In this document: positions 1 through 13,600 of the stretch, in pieces
How positions within the stretch are numbered: position 1 is the first letter of the stretch
How the letters are laid out: each line of letters begins with the position of its first letter
Source of the DNA: Bedellia somnulentella
Taxonomy: Eukaryota > Arthropoda > Insecta > Lepidoptera > Bedelliidae
Assembly: GCA_963576735.1 (NCBI GenBank)
Contig: OY755171.1
Location: 6,634,001 to 6,698,000, forward strand
Length of the DNA stretch: 64,000 bases
Reading direction: 5' to 3'
Position numbers and translations under genes: made by a program
The notes under the pieces: model-generated
What the model was told of the DNA's origin: nothing
The model's input: only the letters and a program-made list of their open reading frames with translations
Databases searched by the model: none

Positions 1-262
1 TACTTTGGTAATTTCAATACCTTTTCTCTGTAGGAAACCATATGACAGATACTCGTATGTCTGCCATTCATAATAAAACAAATTTGAGAATTAAATTGAT
101 TTATTTTATTTTACCAAAAATACGGTAAGTATATAGTGTATTTGTACTACTTTTTTACAATTGGTACACATCAAACAATACTTAAAATTACAGTAAATTT
201 ATTTATATTTATAAACAAACACTAAGCAAGGTCTGATAATTAGTAAATATAAACGGCCATTA

Positions 263-680
263 GGCCGTGTTCAAACCAAACTGATTGTAAGCCGCCGAAT
301 GTGAGCAGGCTTACTATGAGCCTCAGTGTTAACGTGAAAATAAACGGCAGTTTTCGTTCACAGTATGCTGACAATACGCTTATAGCTTACAATACGTCAA
401 TGGTGTGAACAAACCAGTCGGCTTGTATACATGTCGGCCGATCTGGATCCAATACGCTGACGTTTAGCTACGTAGCCAATCAGCGTCCGCGGACCGTAGT
501 GACGTTCTATTATAGTTATATAATATTAATCAGCCGCCGAGTGTCAGCGTCTACGCATAGCGTATTAACGTATTGTCGGTTATATGTGGACGAAAAAGTG
601 AATAAGTATGGAAATACAATAAACTGAGTAACGTTCGCTCACTTTCGGCGGCTTACAGTCAGTTTGGTTTGAACACGGCC
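263..680. mobile_element. Harbinger-like MITE, 418 bp
   Basis: Terminal inverted repeats of about 35 bp begin GGCCGTGTTCAAACCAAACT at 263 and end with its complement at 680. They are flanked by a 3-bp TTA target duplication (260-262 and 681-683). TIRs starting GGCC with a TTA/TAA target site fit PIF/Harbinger. The interior is non-coding and rich in ACGCTGACG-type motifs. Confidence 0.7.
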
Positions 681-683
681 TTA

Positions 684-1545
684 TGTTTTAAATTAATAGC
701 TACTCGCACAAAATAAAAAAACTAAATATGTAAAGAATAATAATAGTGTGAATGTAGTACGACACTTCACAAAACATCTCAATCAAAATTTAACAATAAT
801 AGTTTAATGGATAGTAAACTTAATAAGAATTAGGAAATTCGTACCTTACTTAGGAATAAACCTTACATATCTATTAAATTGTTCTAAATTGGCATTTGAT
901 GTCATATAAAAGAAAATACCTACGATATTATGTCAATGTTATTTAAAGGAACAATTATAAAACTGAAGTCCATTACAGTTAAGGTAACAGCAGCCGATGT
1001 ACTTGTTTTAGTTGAGCATTATATAGTTTTACTGAAATAGATAATATGTAAATACCAACACACTATGGCTTAGAAAATTGATTTGAAGCACTTTAAAGAT
1101 ACACCTTGGGATTACATGCGGTCTAAAATATAACTATGGTCATTAATCTACTCTAGCTGTGAGTCAAAGATTTTAACTATGTATTGGTAACATTCAGATT
1201 CAAATTAAATGTATATTTTCAAATTGGCCTTACGTCAACTGTTCTGCTGCACATATCTTTATAAGAATTGCGGCGTTACGCTAATTTTCATGTATAAATA
1301 AATATTACAAGCGCTTTCATTACAAATAGTTACATTTACTACCAACCTATATCTTGAGTGTCTTTCAATGGATAGTTTTTGCATACCTATTTTATATTCA
1401 TTACTAATAGTAGCTGAATAATATTTGAAAAAACAAGCAAAAGTTTAGAAAATTTTAATGCGCTGAAACAAGCTGGACTCTGACCAAAAACTGTAATTGC
1501 AACTTTAACATTTATAATTGTTTTCAAACTATATAACAACTTATT
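684..1545. other. 3' flank, no recognisable element
   Basis: AT-rich. Probably the 3' UTR and flank of the MCT-like gene at the 1545 end. I see no ORF or repeat shared with the rest of the window. Confidence 0.4.
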
Positions 1546-1670
1546 TTATCTAACCTTATCATTTCTATAAACACAATATTCAACAGTCCAAAGAACAACG
1601 CAAACGAGGCAACATATGCTCATTGCTACGAAACAAAATAAGTAGGAGCCAGTCACTTCATAAAGTACAC
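1546..1670 (-). CDS. MCT-like gene, exon 9 (TM12 and stop, residues 429-469)
   Basis: CTTTCAG acceptor. Completes GVLYEVTGSYLF, the usual motif after TM11, then a hydrophobic TM12 and a short basic tail (YRNDKVR) before TAA. The exon is too short to stand out as an ORF; it was found by searching for the expected TGSY motif in phase. Confidence 0.85.
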
Positions 1671-4600
1671 CTGAAAGCACAAAAGAGTGTCCATTATTTA
1701 TTATTATAAGCAAATCAGTGATGTTATATAGATGATATTCTAGGCCAGTCCACCATGTCCTATGGACTGCCTACTGCCACGTAGTGCCGGGTTAAAATGT
1801 CCCTACCCATTTTTACCCACGTGAGCCGTAAGAGGCGACTAAGGGTATGGGGTTTTAGGGCGATGTGGTTGGAGACCCATCACCAACGATACATTATTTC
1901 TACCTTCTTCTCCCCTATCAACTTCCAAATGTAGCAGAGGAGTTTCTAGTTCTAAAATTCTGGCTGACTTTTTTAATTCAGTTTGCTATTAAATAAGTAT
2001 ATAATTTCACCATTATTTAAAAAGAAAAACGAGGTATTAAATTATGATTGTTGTACAGCTCCAAGGTAAGCACCGCAAGAAACTCAGCGAAATAGGGTAA
2101 AAAAATGTTCTTGCTAAAAGGTTTAAAACATTTATGCATACATACACTTACGCTGTTCTTTACTATTGAGGTAAGAAGAAACTATCAATCATCACATTTT
2201 ACAATTGGGACCTCTCACGAGTTTCATTTACATTCATAAATTTTTTATACATTCCATCGGATTACTGATTTTTTATCCGATTTTCTGTAAGTTTTTCTTT
2301 CTATATGGTTATCTTCTTTTGACATCACCATTCCACATTAGCTCTTTATATCTCATCTCTACCACAATGATGTTCTTCTAATGTTCATTTACCACACAAA
2401 AAATACTTAAGCGTATTATCTACTAAAACTGAACCATGTTTTTCCGTTTGGGTATTTATAGATACCAAAAGACTTTAAACTATCAATAGCTTAATTTACC
2501 GAATAACCCGTTATTACTATTCTTTCTACACCTTTGTCACACATCACTAGTAAAAAACATCTCCGGTGTACAATTACGTTCACTTGTTCGGAACACTGAA
2601 AAGTCATGCTTTTTGTTTTACTCAGATTCTACCTCCATTACCTTCATTTTGAATGGCGCAAAATTTATATTTCTTACAATTCTCCTACTGCCATGCAAAT
2701 TACACTTGACCATTATCTCCTTGCCTATTTTCAGTTTAAAATTACTTACACAAACTTCTACCAAACAGTCGGTCAACTATCGGAAAAGCTATAATACCTG
2801 TAATTTTCTCCGAGAGATCCCGAACCAGTCTGTGTTTTCCCTGTTTACTCTTACATAGGTACAAGAAACTTGCATGTATAAGCTGACTCCCGGACCAAAC
2901 TTTGCCAACTCCTACAGCATATCCATTGTTATAATCCCCTTGTGCTCATTTCAGTTTCACCAGAAATATTTCAGTAATAAACCCTAACGAGAAAATTAGA
3001 TCCTTACGTTTTCTTTCATCACTCTTTCAATCAATATTTATAAGCGGTTCGTGCTTATTTTTAACCTAACTGTGTTATCCCTTTTCCACAATTGAGGCAT
3101 AATCACCACACAAAATAATCCTGCCACACCCGTTTCACATATTTTTCATTCGTAGTTAAATTGCTCTTTTTACCTCTTATTATGTACATCGATTTTTATT
3201 TAATGTATTTACCAATAAGTGGATCCGCAATCAACATAAGGATCCCCGAGAAGATGATATGCAAAGAGAGTGCTGCAGGGAAGCGATCGGGCGCCGCTGC
3301 AGCCAGCACCAGCGGGAACAGCACTTGCACCGAGCACCGCACCAGCCCCGACACCGCCGTCATCGCAAACACGTAGTTTAGATTGCTCCAGCACACCAAC
3401 GCTGTAATAATATTATTATCATATTTTGCTTGAAAAATCAATAAAATTTAGATATTCTGCAGCCTTGTAGTGCCGGCTTAAAATACGGGTGTCGTAAGAG
3501 GCGAATAAGGGTATTAAGCATCTTTAAGTGGTTTTTGGGCGATGCGATTGGAGACCTAGCACCAACAATACTTTATTTCTACAATCTTGTCCCCTACCAA
3601 CTTCCAAATGTGGCTGAGGAGTTTCTAGCTGAAGCTCTGGCTATCCCGTTTTAGGATTTATGGCCGTGAGTATATGTATGTATTCTGTGAGCAATTGCTG
3701 ATGTGCCAAATAAATAAAAACCAGAAATTCTTCTTCGTAGAAATGACACTTGATTTTTTTATGCAAACTATTTGTTTCATATATGATTGCAGCCAGATTT
3801 AGAATATTAAATCTAATAATATTATTATTCGGAATACTCACTAATTCTTAGAAAAACAGTGATACATGTTCCAAAAAAAAATAGCTTCCTGCTGTCTACG
3901 CTGTAGAAGTATGTGAAAATAGCTAATGAGAATCTAGCGATGAGGTCAGCAATTGCTCCAACCATTACACATGTTGCCACTTGGATCTGAAATAATATAA
4001 AAGAGTTATGTTTATTTTCCTATGTTACAATAGTAAACTATTATTTTACTATTAGATTTAAAAACACCAACAAATCTTAATGATAAACAGCTGATAAAGT
4101 GAACAACGATCAATAAAAATATCACTTAATTTAATAAAATATCTAAACTTAGATTATTCAATTAAAAAAAGGCTGAGATAGTACGGGAGCTTTTAAATGA
4201 GCAATTTTGGAGACTGAACATTATTTAATTAAAGGTAAAAGTAAAAATAAAACTGATGCGCAAGTACGTAGGCCTTTTTTGTCCAGTGTAATGTTAGATT
4301 AAATATATTATATAAAAAAGGTACTTATATTAAATATATTAAAATAAAAACAGTGATTCGACCTTGGAAAATCCATAAGAGAACAGCAGCATTGGTTCCA
4401 GTGCCAAATACGTGACATCAGAGACGAAAGCAAACCCAAGACCAACCAGTGTGCTCACGAAGCGAGGGTCTTTCAGCAAATCCAGCTCAATATTGTCACA
4501 CACTGTTTTTCTGCGGATTTGAGTTAAAATTAAACATATACTTCAACATACATACATATACTCACGGCTATAAATCCCTAGAAGGGGTAGCCAGAGCTAA

Positions 4601-7600
4601 GGAATTAAAAATTCCTCAGCCACTTTTGGAAGTTGCGTGGGGAAAAGATGGTAAAATAAAGGTTGTTGGTCATCACCAAATCCATCCATCCATCGGTCTC
4701 CAACCGCATCGCCCAAAAATCCCTTAAAAAGCCCCAATACCGTTAGTCGCCTCTTACGTACACCCACCGAAAGAAATGGGGTAGTGCTATTCTAAGCCGA
4801 CACTACATATTTCAAAAATACCAATAAATCAATATCAATCGATTGTCTACAGGAATGCCCACACCACTATCATAGAATTTTACTCCGCGATTTATTCTCA
4901 TAAAAGAAGAACTCTTTATAACATTTATTAACGTAAGCTTGTACATACATAGTTCTTAAAAAGTTCATAATTATTAAAATTTATATTTTAATTACTCAAA
5001 TAAGACCCATTTTTACAGATATATGTTAGTGTTCATAAAAATATATGCATAAAGAATTACTTACATGATACTCTTCTGGAACGACTCATGCCTACCAGTC
5101 TTCTCTTTAATTTCGACTTTATGGTCACCTGGTAACATTTTCAATTCAGCTTCATCATAATTTTCCAACTTAATTTTTTCAACATCTAGGACATCACAAT
5201 TAGTGCCTGAAACCCATTAGTTACCACATATAACACCACAAAAGCATGCACAAAAAAAAACCGAAGCAAACATTTAACTGACACCGAAGTAAATCGCTGC
5301 TTCTGAAATAAACAATTAGCTCTTTTATACCACAACACCATTTTAAATATAACGTTAAAGTAATTAGTTTTGTATCTATTTCTTCAAATCAACAGTTTGG
5401 TAAAACACCATTAATTTGTTGATTTTATTTATATTGGCTAAGTTGTTGATAAAAAAATATAGCGCACTACCACTTCTTTCGCTTCAATCAATATTGCAAT
5501 AATACTATTCAGAAAACACACAAATATAGTTAAGTCACGTAAATGAGATTTAGATTGCCGTGTAGTGTTGGCTTAGAATAACACTACCCCATTTCTACCC
5601 GTGGGTGATCGTAAGAGGCGACTAAGGATATAGAAGCTTCTTAAGTGATTTTTGGGCGATGTGGTTAGAGACCCGTCACCAAAAACATTTATTTATTAGT
5701 TATTACCATCTTTTCCTCAATCAACTCCCAAAAGTGGCTAAGGAATTTCTCATTCCAAAGCTCTGGCTACCCCGTTAAGTTAAGTATGAGATTTAGAATG
5801 TATCTGGAGGGTTGCTTAATTTCATAGGAATTTCTCTCATAATCACACAAATTTTGGGTGGAATGTATTAGCTGATATATTATTTTGTATATCATAAGAT
5901 TTTACTAAGGATATTAAGCTTATATGCCATATAATATAAGGAATTCCTTTATAAAAATATCTTCTTTGTTTTAAGTTGTAGCACTATTTTTCGAGAGTAG
6001 TGAATTAATATAGTTATATAAAGTCGCTGAGAAATAAGCATTGATTAGATTGTAGGTCAGGAAAGTTTGGTCATAAAATTTTAAAATAAAACCGAATGAT
6101 TCGGTAATTTAAATCAATCGATTCATGAGAGAGAGAACGATGAAAGATAAATTCAAAAAAATTAGATCTATATATTAGATCAATCTTCAAGTGTTCACCA
6201 CATCTCTAATCAATCAACAAAAAAAAACACGTTGCAATTTTGCTTCGAAATTCATTAACGTGTTATATCAGTATATCTTCACCAAAGTGTTCTCGGTATA
6301 AGAGAAATGATCAAAGAATGAATAAATTTAATGCAAACGCTGAAGAATCGTACTTCAAATACGACGCCAATAAAAGCAATTTCTCGTAAGATGTAAATTG
6401 TGGTTTCAAACGATAAGGCGTTAAAATCACCAAACAGTAGGTACGTATTATTTATAATAAATAAAGGAAAGAAAAATTTCGACACCAGCGGGGTTCGAAC
6501 TCGCGATCTCGTGTATAAATCGGGTATCAGCCGGTGTTGAAATGTTTCTTTCCTTTATTTATCTTTCATTTATTAGTAATTATTCCCACATAAGGTTTTC
6601 ATGTCAAAAACATTCAAGTTACGTATTATTTAATCTCTAAATAGCTAAAACCCTATACTATCACTTCTTAAAAACTTATTGAAAAATACGCTAATAAACA
6701 AATATTCCCCTTTTTACAATAATAACACGCGTCCGGTAAAGTTATATATATTTACAGCTATCACGTCCTTTTGTCAAATTATTGAACGTGTTTAGGTGTT
6801 CAGAGAATGGTTTAGTCCTTTCAAACTAAAAAAATAATTGGCGATTAAAACAAAACATTCGCAATCAATAGCTTATATAATTTAATTAAGATATTTCACA
6901 AGTTCTTATGTTGAATTCCAAGTTAATTTCTGACTCGGACTATATATTGTTGGTAGCGAAGTAGGTCATTACATAGTCATTTTAGAGTTCACGATTATTG
7001 ATTTGAAATTTAAACACCACCTATTAAAATCAAGAGAGCCATCACCAATTATTTTGATGAATCAGTTCCTTTAGCTACAACCTTATAAATTATCATCTCT
7101 AGGTTACTTGTTACAACCTCTTTCCAACTACTTGTACCATACATTTAGAAAAAAGAAGGTCTAAAACTTACTGCATGTAATCTCGTTAGATTTTGGCCCT
7201 TTAATCATATGCCATTCAACAGGGTGCATGACGATCATAGCAAAAATCAGGTGCAAGTCGATAGCCATGATAAGTGTTAGAGTCCATCGGAAGCCGTATT
7301 CTGCGAGTAGGTAGGTGATCAGCATTGGAAAGGTGATGGAAGCCAAACTGCTCATAGCTTGATTGGCACTCATCATCGCTGTCCGCTTCTTCGTGAAGTA
7401 ACAATTAAATGCTGTGAAACTAACTGGAATCATCACCCCAAATCCAGCACCTGTAATTTTGAAATTTCAACTTATTGCTACACCGTGTATCCTGCATGTG
7501 CTATAAATCGCAAAAAGAGTAGCCCTATTATCTATACTTATAATAAATCTGTAGAGAGGTCAATTCTGTACATGAAATATATTTTCAAAATGACTATCAG

Positions 7601-7649
7601 GTGGTGATTAGGGATCGATACTGATGCCAAAAATGCAATCAGTAAAATT

Positions 7650-7691
<42 letters not shown>

Positions 7692-10600
7692 GGTTTGTAT
7701 GTTCCTTATGGAAACAAAAACTACTCGACGGATTTTAACGAAACTTGGTACAATTATTCTTCATACTCCTGCGCAGGTTTTTGTATACTTTCCAGCAGAG
7801 AAGTAAAGGGGAATTTTGGGAAATTTGGGGAAAAAGGGAGAAGTTACTCCATTTTTTAAGCTTCCGTCGCGTGTGCAGCCTTAATGGTTAAACTTACATA
7901 GAAATCATGTGTGGCGGAAATATTCTTCATAAAATTATCTAAAAAAAATCCTTGACAGTTTATGTCTATCTTTTACGGTTGACTCACAATAACACGTGTA
8001 ATTCCTGATAGCTTAGCAGTTCGGAACATCCTGATTATATTTGTTTACTCTTACGTTTGTAAACCTCTCACTCATCCCTAATTTAAAAAAGGTAACATTA
8101 TTACCTATTCAATAAAAAAAGAATCATAGAAATCGGTAGACAAACACCGAAATTATGCATAAAATAAGCCATCGCGCCCGTGACCAAAACCAAATCTTTA
8201 CTAATTTACATATAACATACTAGATGGCGCCAGTTGTTGCATCGTACATCACGTAATGATTTATTTTTTAGATTGTTATAAATACTTCATAGCGGTTTAT
8301 TCCAAAATTTGCTATTAAACGGAAATACTGAACCGTTCATTAAAGCGCATTCAAAATCACCAAACTAAACTGTTAAGGGAGTGCTATAAATTTAATAAAT
8401 TGAAAACATTGCGCTGAATTTCACAATGCTTGAGCAGTGACTAAAGAAAGAAACCTCAGATATTTAAAAAACAACGCTACCCGTGCGAAGCTGGGACGAT
8501 CCACTAGTAACCGAATAAGATTAATTATAATTAGAATTTAACAGCCATTTTTGGAACTTAAAAGAGGATAAAATTGTAAAGTTAAAATAGGGTTGGTGAT
8601 GGTAGAAGCCACATCGACCAACAATTACTTAAATAGCCTAACCTGAAATCTGCTCTTTAGAAATGTGTTTATTCTAAGAGAACACTCTACACGTTTAATT
8701 TTTATCTATTTTGAACAGGACACCGTTTAATCCATATAATTACCTCTAATTAATCCAAATGTAAAAACAAGTTGATATGTCTTAACTACGAATATTGTCA
8801 ATATATCACCAAGCACAAATAATCCCGCGCCGACGAGGCCAACTTGTCTGAAAGAATATTTTTTCAGAGCAATGCCGCTTAGAAAACCTGGAACACCAAA
8901 AATATATTTATTAGTTCATCCTAGAGTAACAAAATTTAGTTACATCATATAAGAATGTTAATTTTTCTATTTTTTCTTATTATTGTATTGTTACTACTGT
9001 GAAGCGTTGGCTTAGAAATACCACTACCCCATTTCTTCAAGTGGATTTTGTTAGAGGCAGCTAAGATTATTGGGGATCTTTATGTACTTTTTGGGTGATG
9101 CGGTAAAAGAGATACGCAAAAACATTTACTTTACAATCTTTTCCCCACTCAACTTACAAAAGTAGCTAAGGAATTTCTTTTTCCGAAGCTCTAGCTACCC
9201 CTTCTAGGGATTTATAGCCGTCTATATTTTTAACCTTTTACTACCAGTTTGTTTGTTAAATAGCGATGTTTAATAAAACATAATAAAACAATACCCCAGG
9301 TCCACTACATTATTTAATAAAACATTGAAGTTTGTCATAAAAAGTACAGAAAACAGAATGAATGAACTTCTGATCAGTTTGGATCTAGATTATTATAATG
9401 GATAGCACCTTTGTGCTAAAAGATGATTCGAAGTATTTTACCTAGTTAATTTGGATCAGATCAAGCCAGTATATTTAGTCAAAAATACAAATAAGTGAGT
9501 CAAAAATATTGCTATTGCTAGACTAATGACAATAATTCCCTTTGTTGAACCATCACCAACAACCTTTATTTTACCATCTTTTCCCCACTCAACTTTCCAA
9601 ACGTGGCCGAGGCATTTCGAATTCCTTAGCTCTGGCTACCCCTTCTAGGGATTTAAAGCCGTGAGTATATGTATGTATGTATGTAATTCCCTTTGCTCAC
9701 ATTAACAGTAACAGGTATCTCCAATGTAGAGCAACTTACTATCGGCCTACATTCTCGTGCGTTAACCTCTCAGAGCAGAAAACAAACACCTATCCTCAAT
9801 ATCGATTACATGTTAATCAGCTGGATTAGAAACTGATGGATCGGAAACGAAACCTCGTATAATAGGCTGCATACAAAAAGGCAGGCCTGAAGTAAGTTTT
9901 AGTTTGAGTAAGTATGTGGGGATTACTACACCGGCGGGGATGGAACCCGCGATCCGCGGTGTCGAAATTTTTCTTTCCTTTATTTATTAGTAAATACATA
10001 GAGGTTATCAATCACCCATAAATTTTTGAATTAAGTTGTCATAGTAACAGTTTCAATTAAATGAAATAGAATATTAAGTATTACTTACTCATGTTCCTAT
10101 TCAGGTAGGGAGAGACTATGGATCGCCACTTTGTACAATCTTGATTAATCTCTCTTGCTTTTGTAACGTACATCATTCCTCTTATACATGCACTTTTATT
10201 CTTTCCACTTAGAACTTTCACCTTTATAAGAATGTTTTTAATTTGGTTTCAAACAACTTGTTCCCTACTAGCAACAACATCCACATTGGTTCTATATACC
10301 TCTTTCGCTATTTTACTATCATTTATACTCTTTATGTCCCCACACCACCTTAACCTATCTCGCATACTAAGTCATCTTTCACCCCTAACCGTTTACGAAT
10401 TATACTATTTTCTCTCTGTCTTTATATATCAGAAGTATACGTAATATGTAACGTTGGACAACTTTAGATTACATAAACTTCTGATGGATCTCATTACAAC
10501 TGATACTCTACTTTCATGCCTCTTTTGCCATGCCCAACATTCACTACCATACATCAGCGTCGGAACCAGAACAGAATTGTGACAACGACTGGCTCGACAT

Positions 10601-13600
10601 AGACTTTGTATGTCTCCATTCACAGCATTTTATTTATTAACTCTACTTTCAATATCTTCATTACATTTTCCATTCCTATTAAACAAACTTCTCAGATATA
10701 CAAACTCTTTCATTTATTCCACTTTCTTATCACCTATTATAATCACACATTCTGTTATACTTTCCTCTCTCTCAAGAACCATAGTCTTGATCTTGCCCAC
10801 TTTCACCCGCATTCCCTTTTTTTTAAAGATATTCCCATAATAACAAATCCAACAAAAAGCTTCAGTATCCTTTATCGTCAAAAACTGGCCATAAATAAGG
10901 TTATTCCTTCACTAGAAATTATTGTTACTAAATTAAATTATTAATTATTTGAAGAGGTAATGCTATATCATTTTGTTTTTAAGTCTTTAAAAATCTGTAC
11001 GTAATGTGTAAGTTAAACAAGCAATTCATACATACTGTATCGTATGTGTGCTGATTACCTGGAAGAAATAGCGAAAGGCCTTCTGATTCAGATAAAACAT
11101 AAAGCAGTCATTGTAAAAGTTTTACGACTAATAATGTTGAGCTATACCCAAATAACAGGTTATCTCTAATTGATGACTTGCCTTGAACCTACTAATCTTT
11201 TGATCAAATTAAATAAAGTTTTTTTTTTCAAAAGATCTAATGAATCAAAAAACATAATACAGCGTAGAATAACTAAATTAAAATCTATTAAATGATCCAA
11301 ATGTCAGTACTTATCATACAAATCAACCGTAATAGCTTAGTGGGTAGAAAAATTCAAGTGAGGGTTTTTCTTTTCTAAATATGTGTGGTTCATTTATCAT
11401 GGTTCTTAACGGTGAGGGAATAATCGTAAGCAAACCCACATAGCCAAGTTGTACTTAGTCATGTGATAGTGTATTGACCTGCCCCCTATCACGTGAGTAT
11501 ACTGGGGACAAAACGTGGGTACTATGAACACCAGGTAAGAATTTCACCTGATGTTCAGAAGTATAAGTACCTCTGCTAACCCTTTCGAGGATCTACGGCG
11601 TGAACGTTTGACTTTCATATTAACTACATACGTACATTCATTGCTAAATATCCCTAAAAGATTATTTTTAGGGATTAGGGGGTACTTTAATAGATAAAAT
11701 ATTTTCTCAACCACTTTTTCTTCACTCATTTGCGATAGCTTTCTAACCGCATGTCTCATAATCACTTAAAAAGTTCTGTTACCCTAAGTCGACTCTTACA
11801 AACACCCACCGGAAGAAATGGGCTAATGTATCTAAGGAGACACTTCACAGCGAAATAGTTAGTAAATCATCTATTTTTTAATTTAACGAATGGTTAGTCA
11901 TTTTAATATATATGCTCTGTGATAGATTTTATTACATGCGTAAGATACTCTGCAAATACGATTATTATAATAAATGCATATCATTATTATAATCATTCAC
12001 TACAGAACACTAAATGTTAGAGTCCTCAAAAAGACAGGCGTCCAAAGTATGAAGAATAAAACAGCATGTATGAAATGATTGATGGATTAAAACGAAGCTA
12101 GAGCGGTTTGCCAGGATTGTACAAAGTGGCTATCGATAGTCTCTGCCTAACCCAGTGGGAAATAATGGCGTGAGTATATGTATGTATGTATATCGATGAG
12201 TTAGCATCCCATAATACAAATCTTACTTAGTTTGGGGCTAACTTGTTCTCAGTATAATATGTCCATACATATTTATTTATTTATGTATGTATCTAGAACT
12301 ATAGGGCTTTGACAGATACAATCAAATCCATAAATGATGAAATATAACTGTATCTAATTTAAACTTTCAGGCCTAGTAAAGAGAGCACAGTAATAAAAAA
12401 GACACTATACTTAAACAATAAATTAGGTTTCATTAGTTGTTTTTCAGTGGTACATTCCAGTGATCCTAATAATTTTTGAAATGGATGTTTTCCTACTTAA
12501 GACTTAATCGTTCACGCTTTATATCCCCCAAACAAGTTGCAGAGGCGTGATACTGTTACATGAGACTACGCATTCGTTCAAAACGACGATAGGCCTGGTA
12601 GTCTGAACACCAGGTAACAATGTCACGTGATGTTCAGATGTAATAAGTACATCTACAACTCCTTCGGGGGTGTATGGTGTGAACGTTTCAGTCTTAAGTA
12701 GAAAAAAAAACCGTATAAAAATTTCTTAGGGTCGCTGGAATATATCACTGAAAAACAACTAATGAAGTAAGTATATTGACTTTTTTATTATTGTGATCTC
12801 TTTCTCTAGCTGTGTTGTGTCGGCTTAGAATAGCACTACCCCATGCCTTCCGGTGGGTGTATGTAAGAGGCGACTAACGGTATTGGGGCATTTTAAGGGA
12901 TTTTTGGGCGATGCGGTTGGAGACCCATCACCAACAACCTTTATTTTAACCACCTTTTCCCCACGCAACTTCCAAAAGTGGCTGAAGGATTTCTAATTCC
13001 TTAGCTTTGGCTACCCCTTCTAGGGATTTATAGCCGTGAGTATATGTATGTATGTATGTATGATCTCTTTTTGAGGCCTGAAAGTTTAAATTAGGGACAG
13101 TAATATTTTATCAGTCTTGGATTTGATTGTATCTGTCAAGGATCTGAGGAGAATTATTTGTTATTTACACAATAAACAAAGAGTTAAACATATGAACACA
13201 TTTAACTATACATACAGGTATAAAAAAAACGTAATATACGATGTACCTAACCTAGATTAAACTATATAATAAATACTCTCGAAATCGCTGCCCTGAGTTT
13301 ATAATTTTTATTTCAACACAACATTTTCTTATCACTACGAGATGAAGGACACCATGATAGGCAATTTTGGTAATTTTATAAGGGTTCTGTAGTTTCGTTG
13401 TGAGGCATGGAACCCTAAAATAATGTTTTTTATCGATATTTACCTCAAAATTATGAGGCTACTCACCTTTTAGTCTAGAGGTCGACAGTTCATTTTGTAT
13501 TATTAATATGAATATTAATTTCTTAGTCTCTTTTTGTTCATAGCCATGATATGGTACAGTAAAATATTTAGACTAAATACTTTATAATTACTTTTGTCGT

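Larger units (their letters stand above)
12309..13138. mobile_element. Large imperfect inverted repeat (foldback) with nested SINEs
   Basis: The left arm (12309-12530) starts TTGACAGATACAATCAAATC, and the right arm (12650-13138) ends with its complement. The match continues through TTTAAACTTTCAGGCC, CATTAGTTGTTTTTCAGTG and CCTACTTAAGACTT. Both arms carry an inward SINE-B 3' end, and the right arm is split by SINE-A copy 8. No transposase and no clear target duplication. It could be a foldback transposon or an inverted duplication. Confidence 0.75.

Noticed and set aside
3196..3212. MCT-like gene ending at 3196 by read-through of exon 8 (stop after KYIK)
   Set aside because: A consensus donor lies at 3212-3207, and an in-phase exon at 1670-1546 supplies the expected TGSY motif and TM12. 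Ending early would give an incomplete transporter.
4449..4727. 92-aa ORF on the plus strand at exon 6/intron 5
   Set aside because: It runs antisense through exon 6 and into SINE-A copy 3; no independent gene.
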